A stretch of DNA of 64,000 bases from the NCBI GenBank assembly GCA_030063045.1, contig JAQSEB010000001.1:744001-808000 (forward strand), given 5' to 3'. Both the position numbers and the translations under genes were made by a program. The stretch's first letter is position 1; every line of letters begins with the position of its first letter. The notes under the pieces were generated by a model that was not told the origin of the DNA, made no database searches, and was given only the letters and a program-made list of their open reading frames with translations. Source of the stretch: Pratylenchus scribneri. Lineage: Eukaryota > Nematoda > Chromadorea > Rhabditida > Pratylenchidae. Shown here one piece after another: positions 36,341-47,946 of this stretch.

Positions 36341-37422
36341 AATCAATCACAGAAATTCGAATAAAATTAGAATATTGCCTTTAATTAAGCGGTTGAGATA
36401 AATTTCTAAAATGGATTAAAAAATTTATTGATCAATAAATCGGGATTAAACTTCGCGGATAAATGGTGGTTGAAGATGTGGGTTTATGGATGGGAATTCG
36501 ATTGATAAATGCGAGAGGTGTGGGGGAGGAGACGAGAATGGAGAATGTGAAGGCTTGACTAGTCAGAATAACCGATTAAATAATGAAAATTGATCAAAAA
36601 ATGAATATATTTTATGCTGCTGGTGGTAGTGGCTTCTAATCTAATTGAGAAGTTTGGATAAAAGGATATGGGACTATAACTTGGAAGCAATATATGAGGT
36701 TTAGATATAGAGCTCATGGATTAAAACTAGGCAGTATTTGGTTGATTGGGGATTGGCAGTTGGGAAAGGAAAATATTATATATGGAAGTGGATGGAATGC
36801 GTGGAAAACGCGCGAGTCTACGCCGCCCCGTCAAGTCGCGACGGACGAAGAAATGTGCTCTTCTTCGTCAGCAACCACCCACCCAGACACTGAAACTATT
36901 GTACCTTCCTTCCCTTCTTCATTCCAATTCTATCCATCAAATCGCCATATTTATCGCAAAAAATTGATGTGCTTAAAGGGGGAGTAGCACTATTCGCAAA
37001 TTATTTTTCCTTCATTCCCCACTAATATAGCAGTTTGACCATGGCTAAATGCTACTAGCAAAAGAAAAAGAATGGGAGAGTGACCGTGCATTCTAATATT
37101 TTAGGGCTATAGAAAATTGGTTAAATCGTTGAGGTTTGGGCTGCTCTGCTGGTGAAGAAAAAGACTACATTGAGCGATGATTGTAAATTAAATACCTAGC
37201 CTTTATAACTGTGGTGGTCGCTGATGAGTGGCATGTGCACCGCTTCTTCCTAGTTTGCATTTTTCCGATTAAAATAACACATTTGATTGACTTCTATTGA
37301 AAAATGATAATTCATGAACCACATCATAATAAAAAAATATCAAAGAATTAAAAAATTCAATAAATCGAATATTAATGATTTTCATATAAAATTTATTCAA
37401 ATAAAAAATTTGATAAATGTAA
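36341..37422. other. intergenic region, probable promoter side of SPATS2-like gene
   Basis: About 1.1 kb without a supported gene. A short GC-richer patch at 36800-36850 (CGCGCGAGTCTACGCCGCCC) stands out from the AT-rich surroundings. Plus-strand frames here have no features and are not called. Confidence 0.45.
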
Positions 37423-39121
37423 CTAAAAAGTAAAACCAAGTCTCTTCAAAACCTTCAATCTTTCATTTTTCTTTTTATCTTCGGCACTGATGGATTCGCC
37501 CTCCTTGTTTTGTTCCATCTTTTCTTTATTTTCATCCGGAATAAATGAACTGTAGGTGGTGTTCGACTGGTTGATCGGCTGGAGGCAGTTTTTCGCTTAC
37601 GTCTGATGTTTTTGAAATGGTTGAAGGCTTGGGGAGTCCTTGGATAAATGTCGTATACAACTCTTTCGAGTTGACCAAGATTTTGCTGAGTTGGATTGAA
37701 ATCGAATCCAGGTTCGTATTCCAACCTGGTAATCTGAATATCAAATTTAATTGTATAAATTAATTTTAATTAAATTACCTTCTCGGCGAAGTTTTGTGCA
37801 TTCTTCCGGTTATTCCATTTTTCTCTTTCTTCTTCGAATTTTTCCTGATCAACCACCTCGGCAACTTGCATAATTTGTTCCTTTATAAATGTGTATTTTT
37901 TATTTTTAAATTACTGGAGTTTAAGGGTTTAAGGGAAAAGGGATGATGATGAAGAAGAAGAAAATGATGAGGATGATGATGAAGAAGAAGATAATGATGA
38001 GGATGATGATGAAGATAATGATTAGGATGATGAAGATAATGATGAGGATGATGATGAAGATAATGATTAGGATGATGAAGATAATGATGAGGATGATGAT
38101 GAAGAAGAAGAAAATGATTAGGATGATGAAGATAATGATGAGGATGATGATGAAGAAGAAGATAATGATGAGGATGATGATGAAGAAGAAGATAATGATG
38201 AGGATGATGATGAAGAAGAAGATAATGATGAGGATGATGATGAAGATAATGATTAGGATGATGAAGATAATGATGAGGATGAGGATGATGATGAAGAAGA
38301 AGAAAATGATTAGGATGATGAAGATAATGATGAGGATGATGATGAAGAAGAAGATAATGATGAGGATGATGATGAAGAAGAAGATAATGATGAGGATGAT
38401 GATGATTGATGAAGATAATGATGAGGATGATGATGAAGAAGGAGAAAATGATGAGGATGATGATGGAGAAGATCACTCCTAACTTTCTCTTCTTCTGCAA
38501 CATCATAACTCATCCTTTTTCCTTCCCAGCTCTAAACTCCAGTAGTGCTTTAATTAATTTAAAAATACCTGATAAGTGTGAGCAGATTTATTGTCACCCA
38601 AATCTGCCCAATTTAAATATCCACCAGTCTCATCATTCATCAAAGAATTATCTTCTTCATTTTTCTCTTCATCCTCATTGCTGCTTAATTCATTCAATTC
38701 TTTCACCTCTTCACTTGGCTTCGATTCATCTTCAATATTTGGTGCTGCCTCTTCCTTCCCAATAACATTGTTTGTCGGTGCATTTTCAGCCATTTGTTGC
38801 ATAAGAATTTCGGTCTGTTGAATTGATAAATTTTCAACAGCAATGCCCAAATTTTCAATCAGAACTTCTTCTTCCAAACCTTTGTTAACCAGCTCAATAT
38901 CACTGAAATGTTTGAAAAAGATTGCACAAAAATTGAAGCTGGACTTACTCAATGTAAACACTTGTGAAAACGCACCGGACTTTGCTTTTGCTTCCTTCTT
39001 TGTCAAAAGTTAATTCGGCGTCTGCTCGAAATTCGTATGTAAATGTGTAGTCTGCCTCGCGTTGTAATAATTCTGCAGTAGGATCCTCAACTGTTGAATA
39101 TTCTTTGCAGCACTGATACAT
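37423..39121 (-). CDS. acidic protein of unknown function (last gene of operon-like cluster)
   Basis: Not recognised. Exons: 39121 (ATG of MYQCCKEYS) to 38949, 38902-38569, 37880-37779 and from 37734 down. The first exon follows a TTTTTAG acceptor at 39144, suitable for leader trans-splicing. Visible segments are ADYTFTYEFRADAELTFDKE, LEEEVLIENLGIAVENLSIQ, a long Glu/Asp/Asn-rich region, GGYLNWADLGDNKSAHTYQ, and a charged helix EKFEEEREKWNNRKNAQNF. The 3' end is ambiguous: read straight through it gives a basic tail ending at 37455, whereas one extra short intron in the last exon (donor near 37660) would give a tail ending KRLGFTF at 37423. The 0.69-kb intron 37881-38568 contains a GAT/GAA microsatellite. 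Neighbours suggest co-transcription with BLTP2. Confidence 0.65.
37942..38473. repeat. GATGAT/GAAGAAGA microsatellite in an intron
   Basis: About 530 bp of purine-rich trinucleotide-like repeats (GATGATGAAGATAATGATGA, GAAGAAGATAATGATGAGGA). It gives Met/Lys-rich or His/Pro-rich frames on the two strands that are not genes. Confidence 0.97.
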
Positions 39122-39380
39122 AATCAAGCATATGTAGTTCTTTCTAAAAATTATATTCAAATCAATTAAATAAATTAAATGCAATCAATTTAAAATAAAT
39201 TATATGTATTTTTACATATTTTGTGCGATGAATATTTTCAATGAAAATATGATGCATTTTATTATTGTCAAATGGCAAGAAAATTGAGATCAATTATTAT
39301 TATAAAATTTTGGCATATCTAAACAATTAAAGGGAACAATTTGTTGGGAACTGGGATATAATAATTTGGGAAATGTTCAT

Positions 39381-42300
39381 TTATTTTTTCCGCTTCTTTT
39401 TCTCCACTAAATTATTTGTTGTAATTCCCAGAATGATTCTCTTCTTTTCCTCATCATCTATTGGTTCAATCGCAATCCTATCAATGGTATTGTGCCGATT
39501 TCTCAGGAATTTCTGGAAATATTAATTAAAAAAGATAGTAATTTCGAATTGTTCAAACCATATTAATGAATTGCTGAAGCAGGACTCGTTTGCAACGTTG
39601 TTTAATTGCCAAAGCCAGATCCAACCATGTCCAGTTCTTGTCATGGTATTCACAGATTGGGAAGGTCAGATTGAATCGATCCACATCCGCCAGATTCTTC
39701 TCTTTATTTCCCTAGAAAATAAATTTAATTCCTCATAATTCAAAAATTTTACTGAACCTTGTAGGATACCAAAAATGGCACAGCCGGTATAATGATATAA
39801 ACAAACCTTAATTATGAATTTAAGGCTCAGTAATAAATTAAATAAAACCAACATATTATTCTTCTCGGATCGCTCCTTCATTTTATCAATTTCATCCCGA
39901 ATGGCCGCATATTTCGCCGCTTTGACCTTACCACTTCGAAATGAATGATTGACGACTGCTCCTCGAATTCGACGAGCAAATGACAAACCCTTGGAGTGAA
40001 AATAATCAATATAAATATTTGCAATTGATCTTACCGGTTGACTTTGTTGCTGCTGATCATCGGATGTGTCCAAATTTTGTTGATCTTCATTCTCAATGTT
40101 TCTATCGGGAAAGAAATAATGCATCATTTTCTGGTAAAATCGATGTGTAATTTGTGCATGCATTGGGGCAATATTCACTAAAAAAAACAATGAAATAATT
40201 GAATAATTTTTTGCATTACCTTCAAAATGTTCTTTAATGCTAATTCCACCGACGGGTGGCAATTCTCGGCATATAACTCTGATGGACGGTGTTGCATCAA
40301 TGCCTTTGGTTGTTTGAAGACGAGCTACGGTTTCCTAAAGTGCAAAAATGGCAAAATTTACTTTAAAAATTAATATTTCCTACTTTATATTTGCTGTTGG
40401 GCAACAAATTCAGCACTTTAACAATGCCAATTTCTAGCAAGTGATCACCGGAATTGTCGATTCGGGCTGTCCTCGTGTAAAGAAAATTGCGAATTTGAAC
40501 TTCAGCCAAAGAAAGTTGACCATCATTTTCGGTCAATCGCCAGATGCAATTCTCAAAGCAAACTTAAAAATATTGATTTTAATTCTATTATTAATTGGAA
40601 TAAAAACCTTCAAATTGGCGAGCAATGAATGATTTTTGTTCATCCTCTTCCCCATCCTCCACTCCTCCTCGTTCATGGTATTGCCGCCATAACTCAATTT
40701 TGAATTTTTCCACTTGTTCTTCCACCTCCTTTTCCTTATAACAACTTATCATCATTGCCAGCTCATCAATTAAAACATTTTGTCGTTGCTTATATTCATC
40801 AATTTCTGCTTGAAGTTGTTTATTTTCGTTTTCCAATCTGGCGAGAAATTATCAATTATTTAGTTAGAATTTAATTCATTACTGTGCATCCTGTTGATTA
40901 ACTTGAATCTCTTTATTAAGGAAAAATGCCTGCCGTTCCAATGCACGAATTAATGAGACCAATTCACGAAGATCACTCTTAAAAGAATAAATAAATAATT
41001 TATTTATTATTTAATTAATTCAAACCTGCATTTTTTGAATTGACGCACGAACCGCTTGTTTCGGTTTCTTCAACAATTCGAACCACATTCGACGACGATT
41101 TCCCTCGGATTGGGTCTTATGCGGGTCCACAAACATAATCAAATTTTGAAGAATGTCGATGCACATCTATTTCGAAAATGTGAATTTAATTTACTCATTC
41201 AAATTTACTCGCTATCACCTGATATTGCTCCGAATTGGTGCAAACCTCAAGAATATTGTGTTTTAATGTAAATGTGTCCACTTCTTCACAGCGCCGCTCT
41301 CCCAAACTGCCTCGTTCCTTTCTGGGAGTTGTCTAAATAATCATTTTTTAAATTTAAAAATATTGAGCTACCGTGGGCATGGTAATGGCCAAATCTTCGA
41401 GTTCCTCGGTGCTCAACATGTCAGAAAAATAGCAGAAAAACAATTGGCAACTGCACCGTGAAGCCACCCTTTGCAATTGTAGAGATGTGTCCAGCGAGGT
41501 TGAGGATGTGCTATTGTCGACCACAACTCCGCCCACTGCCTCTCCTGTTGTTGAAAAATCCTCAACTTTGCTATGCTGTTGGTCGGTTGGCATTTGCTTC
41601 TCCTCGATCACATCACGATTAAGCCAATGGAATTCGCTGGGCTTTAGGCGACAATCTTCTCGTGCAATAAATACCGGGGCGAAATACTTAAAATAAATTA
41701 ATTTTTTACAAAAAAAAATATTAAAACCTGCATTCCGGATAACATTGTATTCCATGACTTCTTCAGCAGCAATTGTGTATGACGCCATGCAGGAATATGC
41801 AATCGTTGAGTGACCGAAGCACGTGCGGCTGTGACCAGAATGAAGCCGCCAACTTTGTCGGAGCATTTCAAAACCAATTGGCTATTGAGCAGATCAATTT
41901 GCCAATTCGTCAAAATCACATCATCCATTGTGCATAGACCAACTCCATTTAGTGAATCGGTTGGATTTTGTGCAATCTAAAATATAGAAGGGATTAAATT
42001 TTTTTTCCGGAAAAGGGTATTTTAATTCTGTATGCCAAAGCTTAGTTGGTTAGAGCACACCCTTAATAAATTGAGTTTGGTGGTTCGAATTCACCCGGGT
42101 ACTAATATTTTTGTTAATTCTGTATAAAGTTCTAACCTAATTTTCAATCCCATAAGACAATTCTAATTTGTTTTTGTTACCTCTTCGCTATAAGCAACCA
42201 AATTTGTCTCGGCCTCATCCACCAAACGCCAAAGCATTTCCCGATCATCGATCATATTCCCATTGGAAGAAATTGAATCTCGATAATGATGGCCACTCCC

Positions 42301-45300
42301 ACCATTCTCCCGTCTTGGACTGTTGCCGGCTAGGATTGTCACTGAACTGCCTGCCTTCTTCACTGACTGTGATGAGTGACGAAGTCGTTGGGAATTTGAT
42401 GAGTTCAAACGGCTCATCCCAGCCATATTGGAAGATGAAGAGGTGGATGCATTTTCTTCACCAAACTAAAAACCATAAATATTTATTCTAATAAGAAATT
42501 TTGGAACATACATTAAACACTTTCAATGCTTTATTGTTGAGAATTTTGCGCAAAATATGTGCCTTTTGGACGCCTTCAGCAATGACCAAGCAAATATCAC
42601 GGTTGTCAATGGTCCAAGCGGCCTTCAGATCCGTAATTGTGAGTCGATGAATGGCTGAACCAATTCCACTGGACTGGCTGGACTCATCACTAGTTGGAGT
42701 TGATTCATCGGTTGATCCACAACAAAATTGGTTGGCGGAAAAATCATTTTTCTTAAATTAAATAGTAATGTTTAAAAATAAAATAATAAAAATTACTTTA
42801 TTCGATCTCGCTTCACGGATATAGATTAGTCTGGAAAGACCAACAAAAAATGATGAATTGCTGCTGTCGGTTGAAGTTGATTCATTCAAAATGTTCTCAT
42901 CGTCTCCTGCCGATTTGTTTTTGTACAAATGAATTTGGGTATTCTCCAAATGTGCAGACATATGCGACATTTTCCAGGCAATTTTGGCTCGCCGTGAGAT
43001 TCGGTTCTAGAAAATATTTTAATAAAATTTTTAATTCTTTTTTAAGCAAACATCGGATTGATTTGTATGAATTTGAAGTTGGGCGGCACAAGTCAATTTT
43101 AGATTGTCACTAATCACTCGAAAACCATGAGAAGAAGAGAAAGACATCCAATAAGAAATTAGGAAGCGCGGTAAATTTGAACTGAGATGAATGTTCCTGA
43201 AAATTTTTGACATTTATTTGAGGATTAATTAACTTAAAAAACCTGAAATGCCGACTCAATTGGTATCTTTTCGTCTTTGGATTATTAAAAAGTGGACCGC
43301 GTTTAATTGGCCGGTTGACTGTCATCAAAGTTTTCTGAATTTTTTCTATTATGAATTGAATAAAATTCAAAACCATTAGGAAATCAAGGCACTTCAATGT
43401 ATTGGCATAAAGTTGAATTTGAGGATATTGCCTGTTTGCATGCAGCTCATCCCATGAATTTGTTTCAAATCGAATAATGGCATTAACATGGGAGGAACGA
43501 AAGCCACGGTAAGAGTCATGCCCCTTTAAAATGCGATTATTTGATTCTAAAATTAGAATAAAATTTACAATGTTGCTGGAATATTCAGGCAATTTGTCCG
43601 GGGCACATGGCTGAACCGTATGATGATCGTGCTGATCTCCAAGGCAGACCCAATTAAGTTTGATCGTATAACTCATCCTGGGTAAATGCAACAATCTGAA
43701 ATAATTAAACAAATAAAAACAAAATAATGTGGCTTTAACCTGCTATCGTCATATTTACTAGCCGTCCTAATAAATGCATCCACATCCGCCCGTATTCGAA
43801 ATTCACCTTAAAAAGCGGAATAAATTTATTTTTAATTAAATTGATAGAAAACCTGTGAGCCAATCGAATTCAAAATCCTCCCAAACAATTTCCATCAATT
43901 CACTAAAATTAAACAATAACCATTCATGTAATTGCAAATGTAAACGCACGTATCATTGTAGGGATCAGTGGAAGCAAGCATGGATGTTTGAAGTCGAGAA
44001 CAGGCCATTGCAAAGCGGCCATGAAGAAGAAGTCGAATTTTGTCCCAGAAAGGCAGCGGCTCGGATGGATCTTTTGAAGGTGCATTCACCAAACTAAAAA
44101 TTTTTATTTATTTTTTACTAATTTTTAAACTAATGAACCTCCAACATTGACTGATCATTGAAAGGCAAGGCTCCCAACATGGTCCATAGGTGGCTTTCAG
44201 ATCGGAAATTTCACATTTGAGGTCATAGAAAAATTTGAGTGGGCACATGTTCCGGTCGATGATGAACGTTCCCCAAGGCGGTGGAGTATGGATGAATTGT
44301 TGGCGGACTGATCGGCTTTCCATTGTCTGTTCGGCTGCGGCCAATATTCCCCAAATGTGGGTTTTTTGAAAATGCATATATGGAAGGGGATAGTCACGAA
44401 ACATCATTTGACTCTCCACCAGCTCCAATTCAATGGCTCGGGCCCAAAGAGTGGAAAATTGTGGGTCATTGTTTGGAAAATGACTAAATTTAAAATTTAT
44501 TTATTTAACTTAAATTATAAAAAAATGCTTACGATTCTGGGTTGAAGCGATGAATATATTCCAGCACATTTTCCTTCCCATGTAAAGCAGAATCGGCAAA
44601 TGCTCTCAGCTCAAAATCATCAATGGTCCATTGGAAAAGGCAGCGGTCCTGTTGTTGTTGACGAACTTTCCTGATCCGTTCCACATACAATTGGCCATCC
44701 TTTTTAATTAAAGATCGATGCAAAGCTTCAACTTTGTTATCTGTAATGAGAAATAGTAAAAATGTTTTTGGATGTGAAAATTAAATAGAATTATTAGGAT
44801 TTAGGAATTTATTTCTGCCCTTTTTGCGGGAAAAAAAATACTTTCCTCCAATAGGGATCGAACTTGTAACCTCCAAAAGTAAAGACAAAGAGACTACCAC
44901 TAGACCAAATCAACTACTTTCGTGGTTCCAAAAACCTAGTATAATGGTTCAAAGAAAACAATAGGTAGGCACTTATTTTGTTACTTAAAAAATCCACTCT
45001 TTAATAATATTAATAATAATTAATTTTACTTGGAAAAAATGGATCCTCCTTCTTCAATTGTGCAATTTTTGCATCCAAAATTTGCCTTCTTCTTTCCCTC
45101 TCAAAAATTTCATCCATTTGTACTTCGTAAATATTTTGCAATTGAATTTCAAAGGGATCATCATCGAGTCGAAGTGAAAATCGCTGAATAAAAATAAATT
45201 GAATAATTTTAACATATTGAAAATTAAACCTTTAATCGAATTCGAACATCCGCCGGCAATGGACTATCAATTGTGAAAGGCACTTTTTTAATGGAATGAA

Positions 45301-46485
45301 TTTGCTTAATCCATTTGATTGAATTGATCAATTCCTCAAAAGCATTTGCAAAATTGTAGCCATATGGGAACACGATTTGAAGTAATTCTGCATTCCAAGA
45401 CCATACTCGATTGCTTTCCATTTTTAATTGTTCAAATTCCCTTCGGAGAACATTCAATATTAAATCTTCTTGTGTGCATTCAATGGTGGGTTGCTTAATT
45501 TTTTTTTCAAATTATTTATTATTAAAATGGCCAATTTACCTCAACATTCACAATAATATTCCCATCCATTTCAATCAATAAATTTGGTGCTTTAAAATTT
45601 CCAATGCAGGGCGCCTTCCTCACCAAATTAAACGATGGAACAATCAATCGAATTCTAAATTATAATTCATTTATTTATAATTTATTTTTAATGCTTACGT
45701 ATGATTTCTGGGCAATCGAAAACACAATTGAACTGAATGTTCACATTGAATATCAAATAAAAATTGGGTAGATGATCGTGCCACGGAGGTATTTGATGAA
45801 GTGAATGAATTCAGCAGGTTGAAAATGTTGGCCAATTTGGAACGAACAATTCTGTGAATTTAATGATAAAATTAGATTTAATTAATAGCAAATTAAAACC
45901 TGAAAATATCAAGGCACATGAGATGCAAAACGGGAGACCATGTAAATTCAAATGGATTTTGGAAATGAAGTGAAAGTTGCAAATCTCCACCAGGAATTTT
46001 ACAAATACTTATTGAGATCTTTTCAAAAGTGCCACACTTAAAAATCGAATATTTAAAATAAAATGAAATTCGAAAAACCTTTTCTTCTTCAATCTCGACC
46101 GCATCCTCTTCTTCTCCATTTTCATTATTGCTATTTGTGATTTTGCCAATTCGAAATTCATTCACAAAAATTTGTAAATTTAGCGTCGGTCCTTGACCAG
46201 GCCGCCAGTCGAATATTTTATCCAATCTCAATTTGCTCAATTCCAAATTGAGACCATTGTAAAGCAGTATTTTGATTTCATTTGCAGAAAATAGGCCAAG
46301 TCCTTCGATTTGAAAGCGTTGACATTTGAAGAAACGACGAAATATGCAACCAATGAATGTACCCGGATATCTGAAAATATCGAATTATTTTTTGTTACCG
46401 ATTAATTTAGTTTTTACCTGCCGAAGAATTTTACAAAAATTATCAATGAAGTCAATAGAATAACAAGGTACAGAGCCATTGCCAT
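39381..46485 (-). CDS. BLTP2: bridge-like lipid transfer protein BLTP2 (hobbit / KIAA0100 / FMP27 family)
   Basis: Giant rod-shaped lipid-transfer protein that acts at ER-plasma membrane contacts (known for hobbit/KIAA0100/Fmp27). About 7.1 kb with many exons. Start at 46485 gives a membrane anchor [20 protein letters not shown] followed by the chorein-like start (46246-45893: [20 protein letters not shown]). The GFWDK signature appears at 44090-44000 as [31 protein letters not shown] (about 44160-44130) lies in the preceding conserved block. Further conserved stretches are FDDYDRHDSYRGF-like [19 protein letters not shown] (43520-43450) and the C-terminal [20 protein letters not shown] (40180-40120). 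The last exon ends VEKKKRKK and stops at 39381. Two tRNA-like elements lie in introns (42033, 44831). The YEATS gene ends only 173 bp upstream, suggesting an operon. Individual exon borders inside were not all fixed. Confidence 0.88.
42033..42112 (+). repeat. tRNA-like element in BLTP2 intron
   Basis: Clear D-arm/A box GCTTAGTTGGTTAGAGC and T arm GGTGGTTCGAATTCACC (5-bp stem), followed by a T run TTTTT at 42108-42112. The anticodon arm (CTTAATAAATTGAG) has a 4-nt loop and the acceptor ends do not pair, so it is a degenerate tRNA or SINE head, opposite in strand to the host gene. Confidence 0.65.
44831..44916 (-). repeat. tRNA-like element in BLTP2 intron (minus strand)
   Basis: Minus-strand reading: A box TTTGGTCTAGTGGTAGTCTC (Glu/Gly-tRNA-like wording), B box AAGTTCGATCCC, then a run of eight T (44838-44831). 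Stems are incomplete, as in the other members. Confidence 0.6.
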
Positions 46486-46658
46486 TTTTAAGTGCTTAAA
46501 CAAATATTAATAAAAATATTGATTAAATTCTTCAAAATATATTGATTGAATTTTTAACAATTAATAAAGAACAATTTAAAAATTAAATCAATTTTTATAA
46601 AAAATTGAAAAATAAAAATTTGAAAGAAAATAAAATGAAAATAAATATCACAATAAAA

Positions 46659-47656
46659 TTATATAGGAATCATCTTTTCGAGTGCATCCAATGTTGATTC
46701 GGAAAATTTGCCAAAATCCATGTCCAAACTTTCGGTCTCGTGATTCACCACAACTCCATCGGCGATCAGCATTTCACAAATGGATAATAATAAATCTTCT
46801 TGTTTGTCGCAATCCTTTTGCAATGAGTCCAGGAAAAGACGAATCCGGTCAATTCGAGCCAATTTTGTGCTGGAAAATTCATTTGATATTAAATACTAAA
46901 TAGTCTATAAACTAACTTTGGACCATTACTTATTGGAGTTGGCTTGGGCTTTGGCTCGATTTTCTGTTGCTGTTCTTTTGGTAATGGACGACAATATTTT
47001 TGCAGAAGTGCCACAAATTCCGGGGGCGGGTGGTGCACCTCGATTTTGTTCACTGACAAGCATTCATTTTCGCGTTCTAAAATTTATATTAAAGATTAAT
47101 TGGTTAACTTAAGACAAACCTATTACTAAATCGAGTGTGTGCGATATTTTAAATGTTTTTTGTATGCCAGCAAAATGGATTATTATTTCCATGTCAAAAC
47201 TGCCATAACCGCATTCAGTTATTTCAAAGGGTGGCTAAATTTTAATTTAAATAAAATTTGTAAAAATTAATTGGATTTTACCTTTTTTATTTCTCGATTT
47301 GGATTGGAAAATGAAGGATGCAAATTGAACTGGTTTAAATAGGAAAAAATGTAGAAAATAAACAATTAATTAAAAACCTTAACTTTTCTGATGAAACTTC
47401 GATCGGTGAATTGTTCCGGGCCTGTTGCGCGAACAAAAACCTTAGATTAATAAAATTAATAGCAATTTAATTGTTTTATTAATTTTACCGTCCATCTATG
47501 TGTGAAATCTCCTGCCTTTTTCTTCAGCAGCGGCTTTGAAGTATTCCCAATGAGTAGACGAACGAGTGCACGCCCAGAGGATGAAGATGTGCTTTTGTTG
47601 ACGACGGCATTTGTTGTTGATGAAATTTGGCCATTACTTGGAATGGAAACACTCAT
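46659..47656 (-). CDS. YEATS-domain chromatin reader (GAS41/AF9-like)
   Basis: About 253 residues. The first exon 47656-47489 encodes a Ser-rich N terminus and the start of the YEATS fold (AGDFTHRWT). It continues with VFVRATGPEQFTDRSFIRKV, FNLHPSFSNPNREIKK, PPFEITECGYGSFDMEIII and an exon beginning ERENECLSVNK. The paired aromatics of the acyl-lysine pocket are present (HPSF and GYGSF, as in AF9/GAS41). After the YEATS domain come a Pro/Lys-rich linker and a C-terminal helical exon (46860-46659, LARIDRIRLFLDSLQKDC...). YEATS proteins read acetyl- or crotonyl-lysine on histone H3 in SWR1/NuA4-type or elongation complexes. GAS41 has a coiled coil at the C end, so this may be the gfl-1 counterpart, but assignment between GAS41 and AF9/ENL is open. 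An ATTTTAG acceptor lies 10 nt before the ATG. Confidence 0.88.
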
Positions 47657-47946
47657 TTTGACTGCTAAAATTCTTATTTAAAATGGATTATAAAATCAGA
47701 ACAAATATTTAATAGAAAGTTTTCAACTTTAAAATTAAATAAAATATAAAAGCAAAGATTTTATTCCGTGTAAAAGAGTGATAATTTATCAAAAAACATC
47801 AAATGAATGGCCAAATTTAAAATGTAAAAGTGGAAAAATTGGGCAACAAATGCCAAAAATTCAAAAGATTGGTCAAATTTAAATAATAAAAGTGGAAAAT
47901 TGTAAATTGGGCAACAAAAATGCCAATGATTCAAAAGATTTCATAT

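Noticed and set aside
37943..38482. Met/Lys-rich and His/Pro-rich long frames on both strands
   Set aside because: Both come from the GATGAT/GAAGAA microsatellite inside an intron.
42033..42112. Functional tRNA gene
   Set aside because: D and T arms are good but the acceptor ends do not pair and the anticodon arm is malformed; kept as a tRNA-like repeat.
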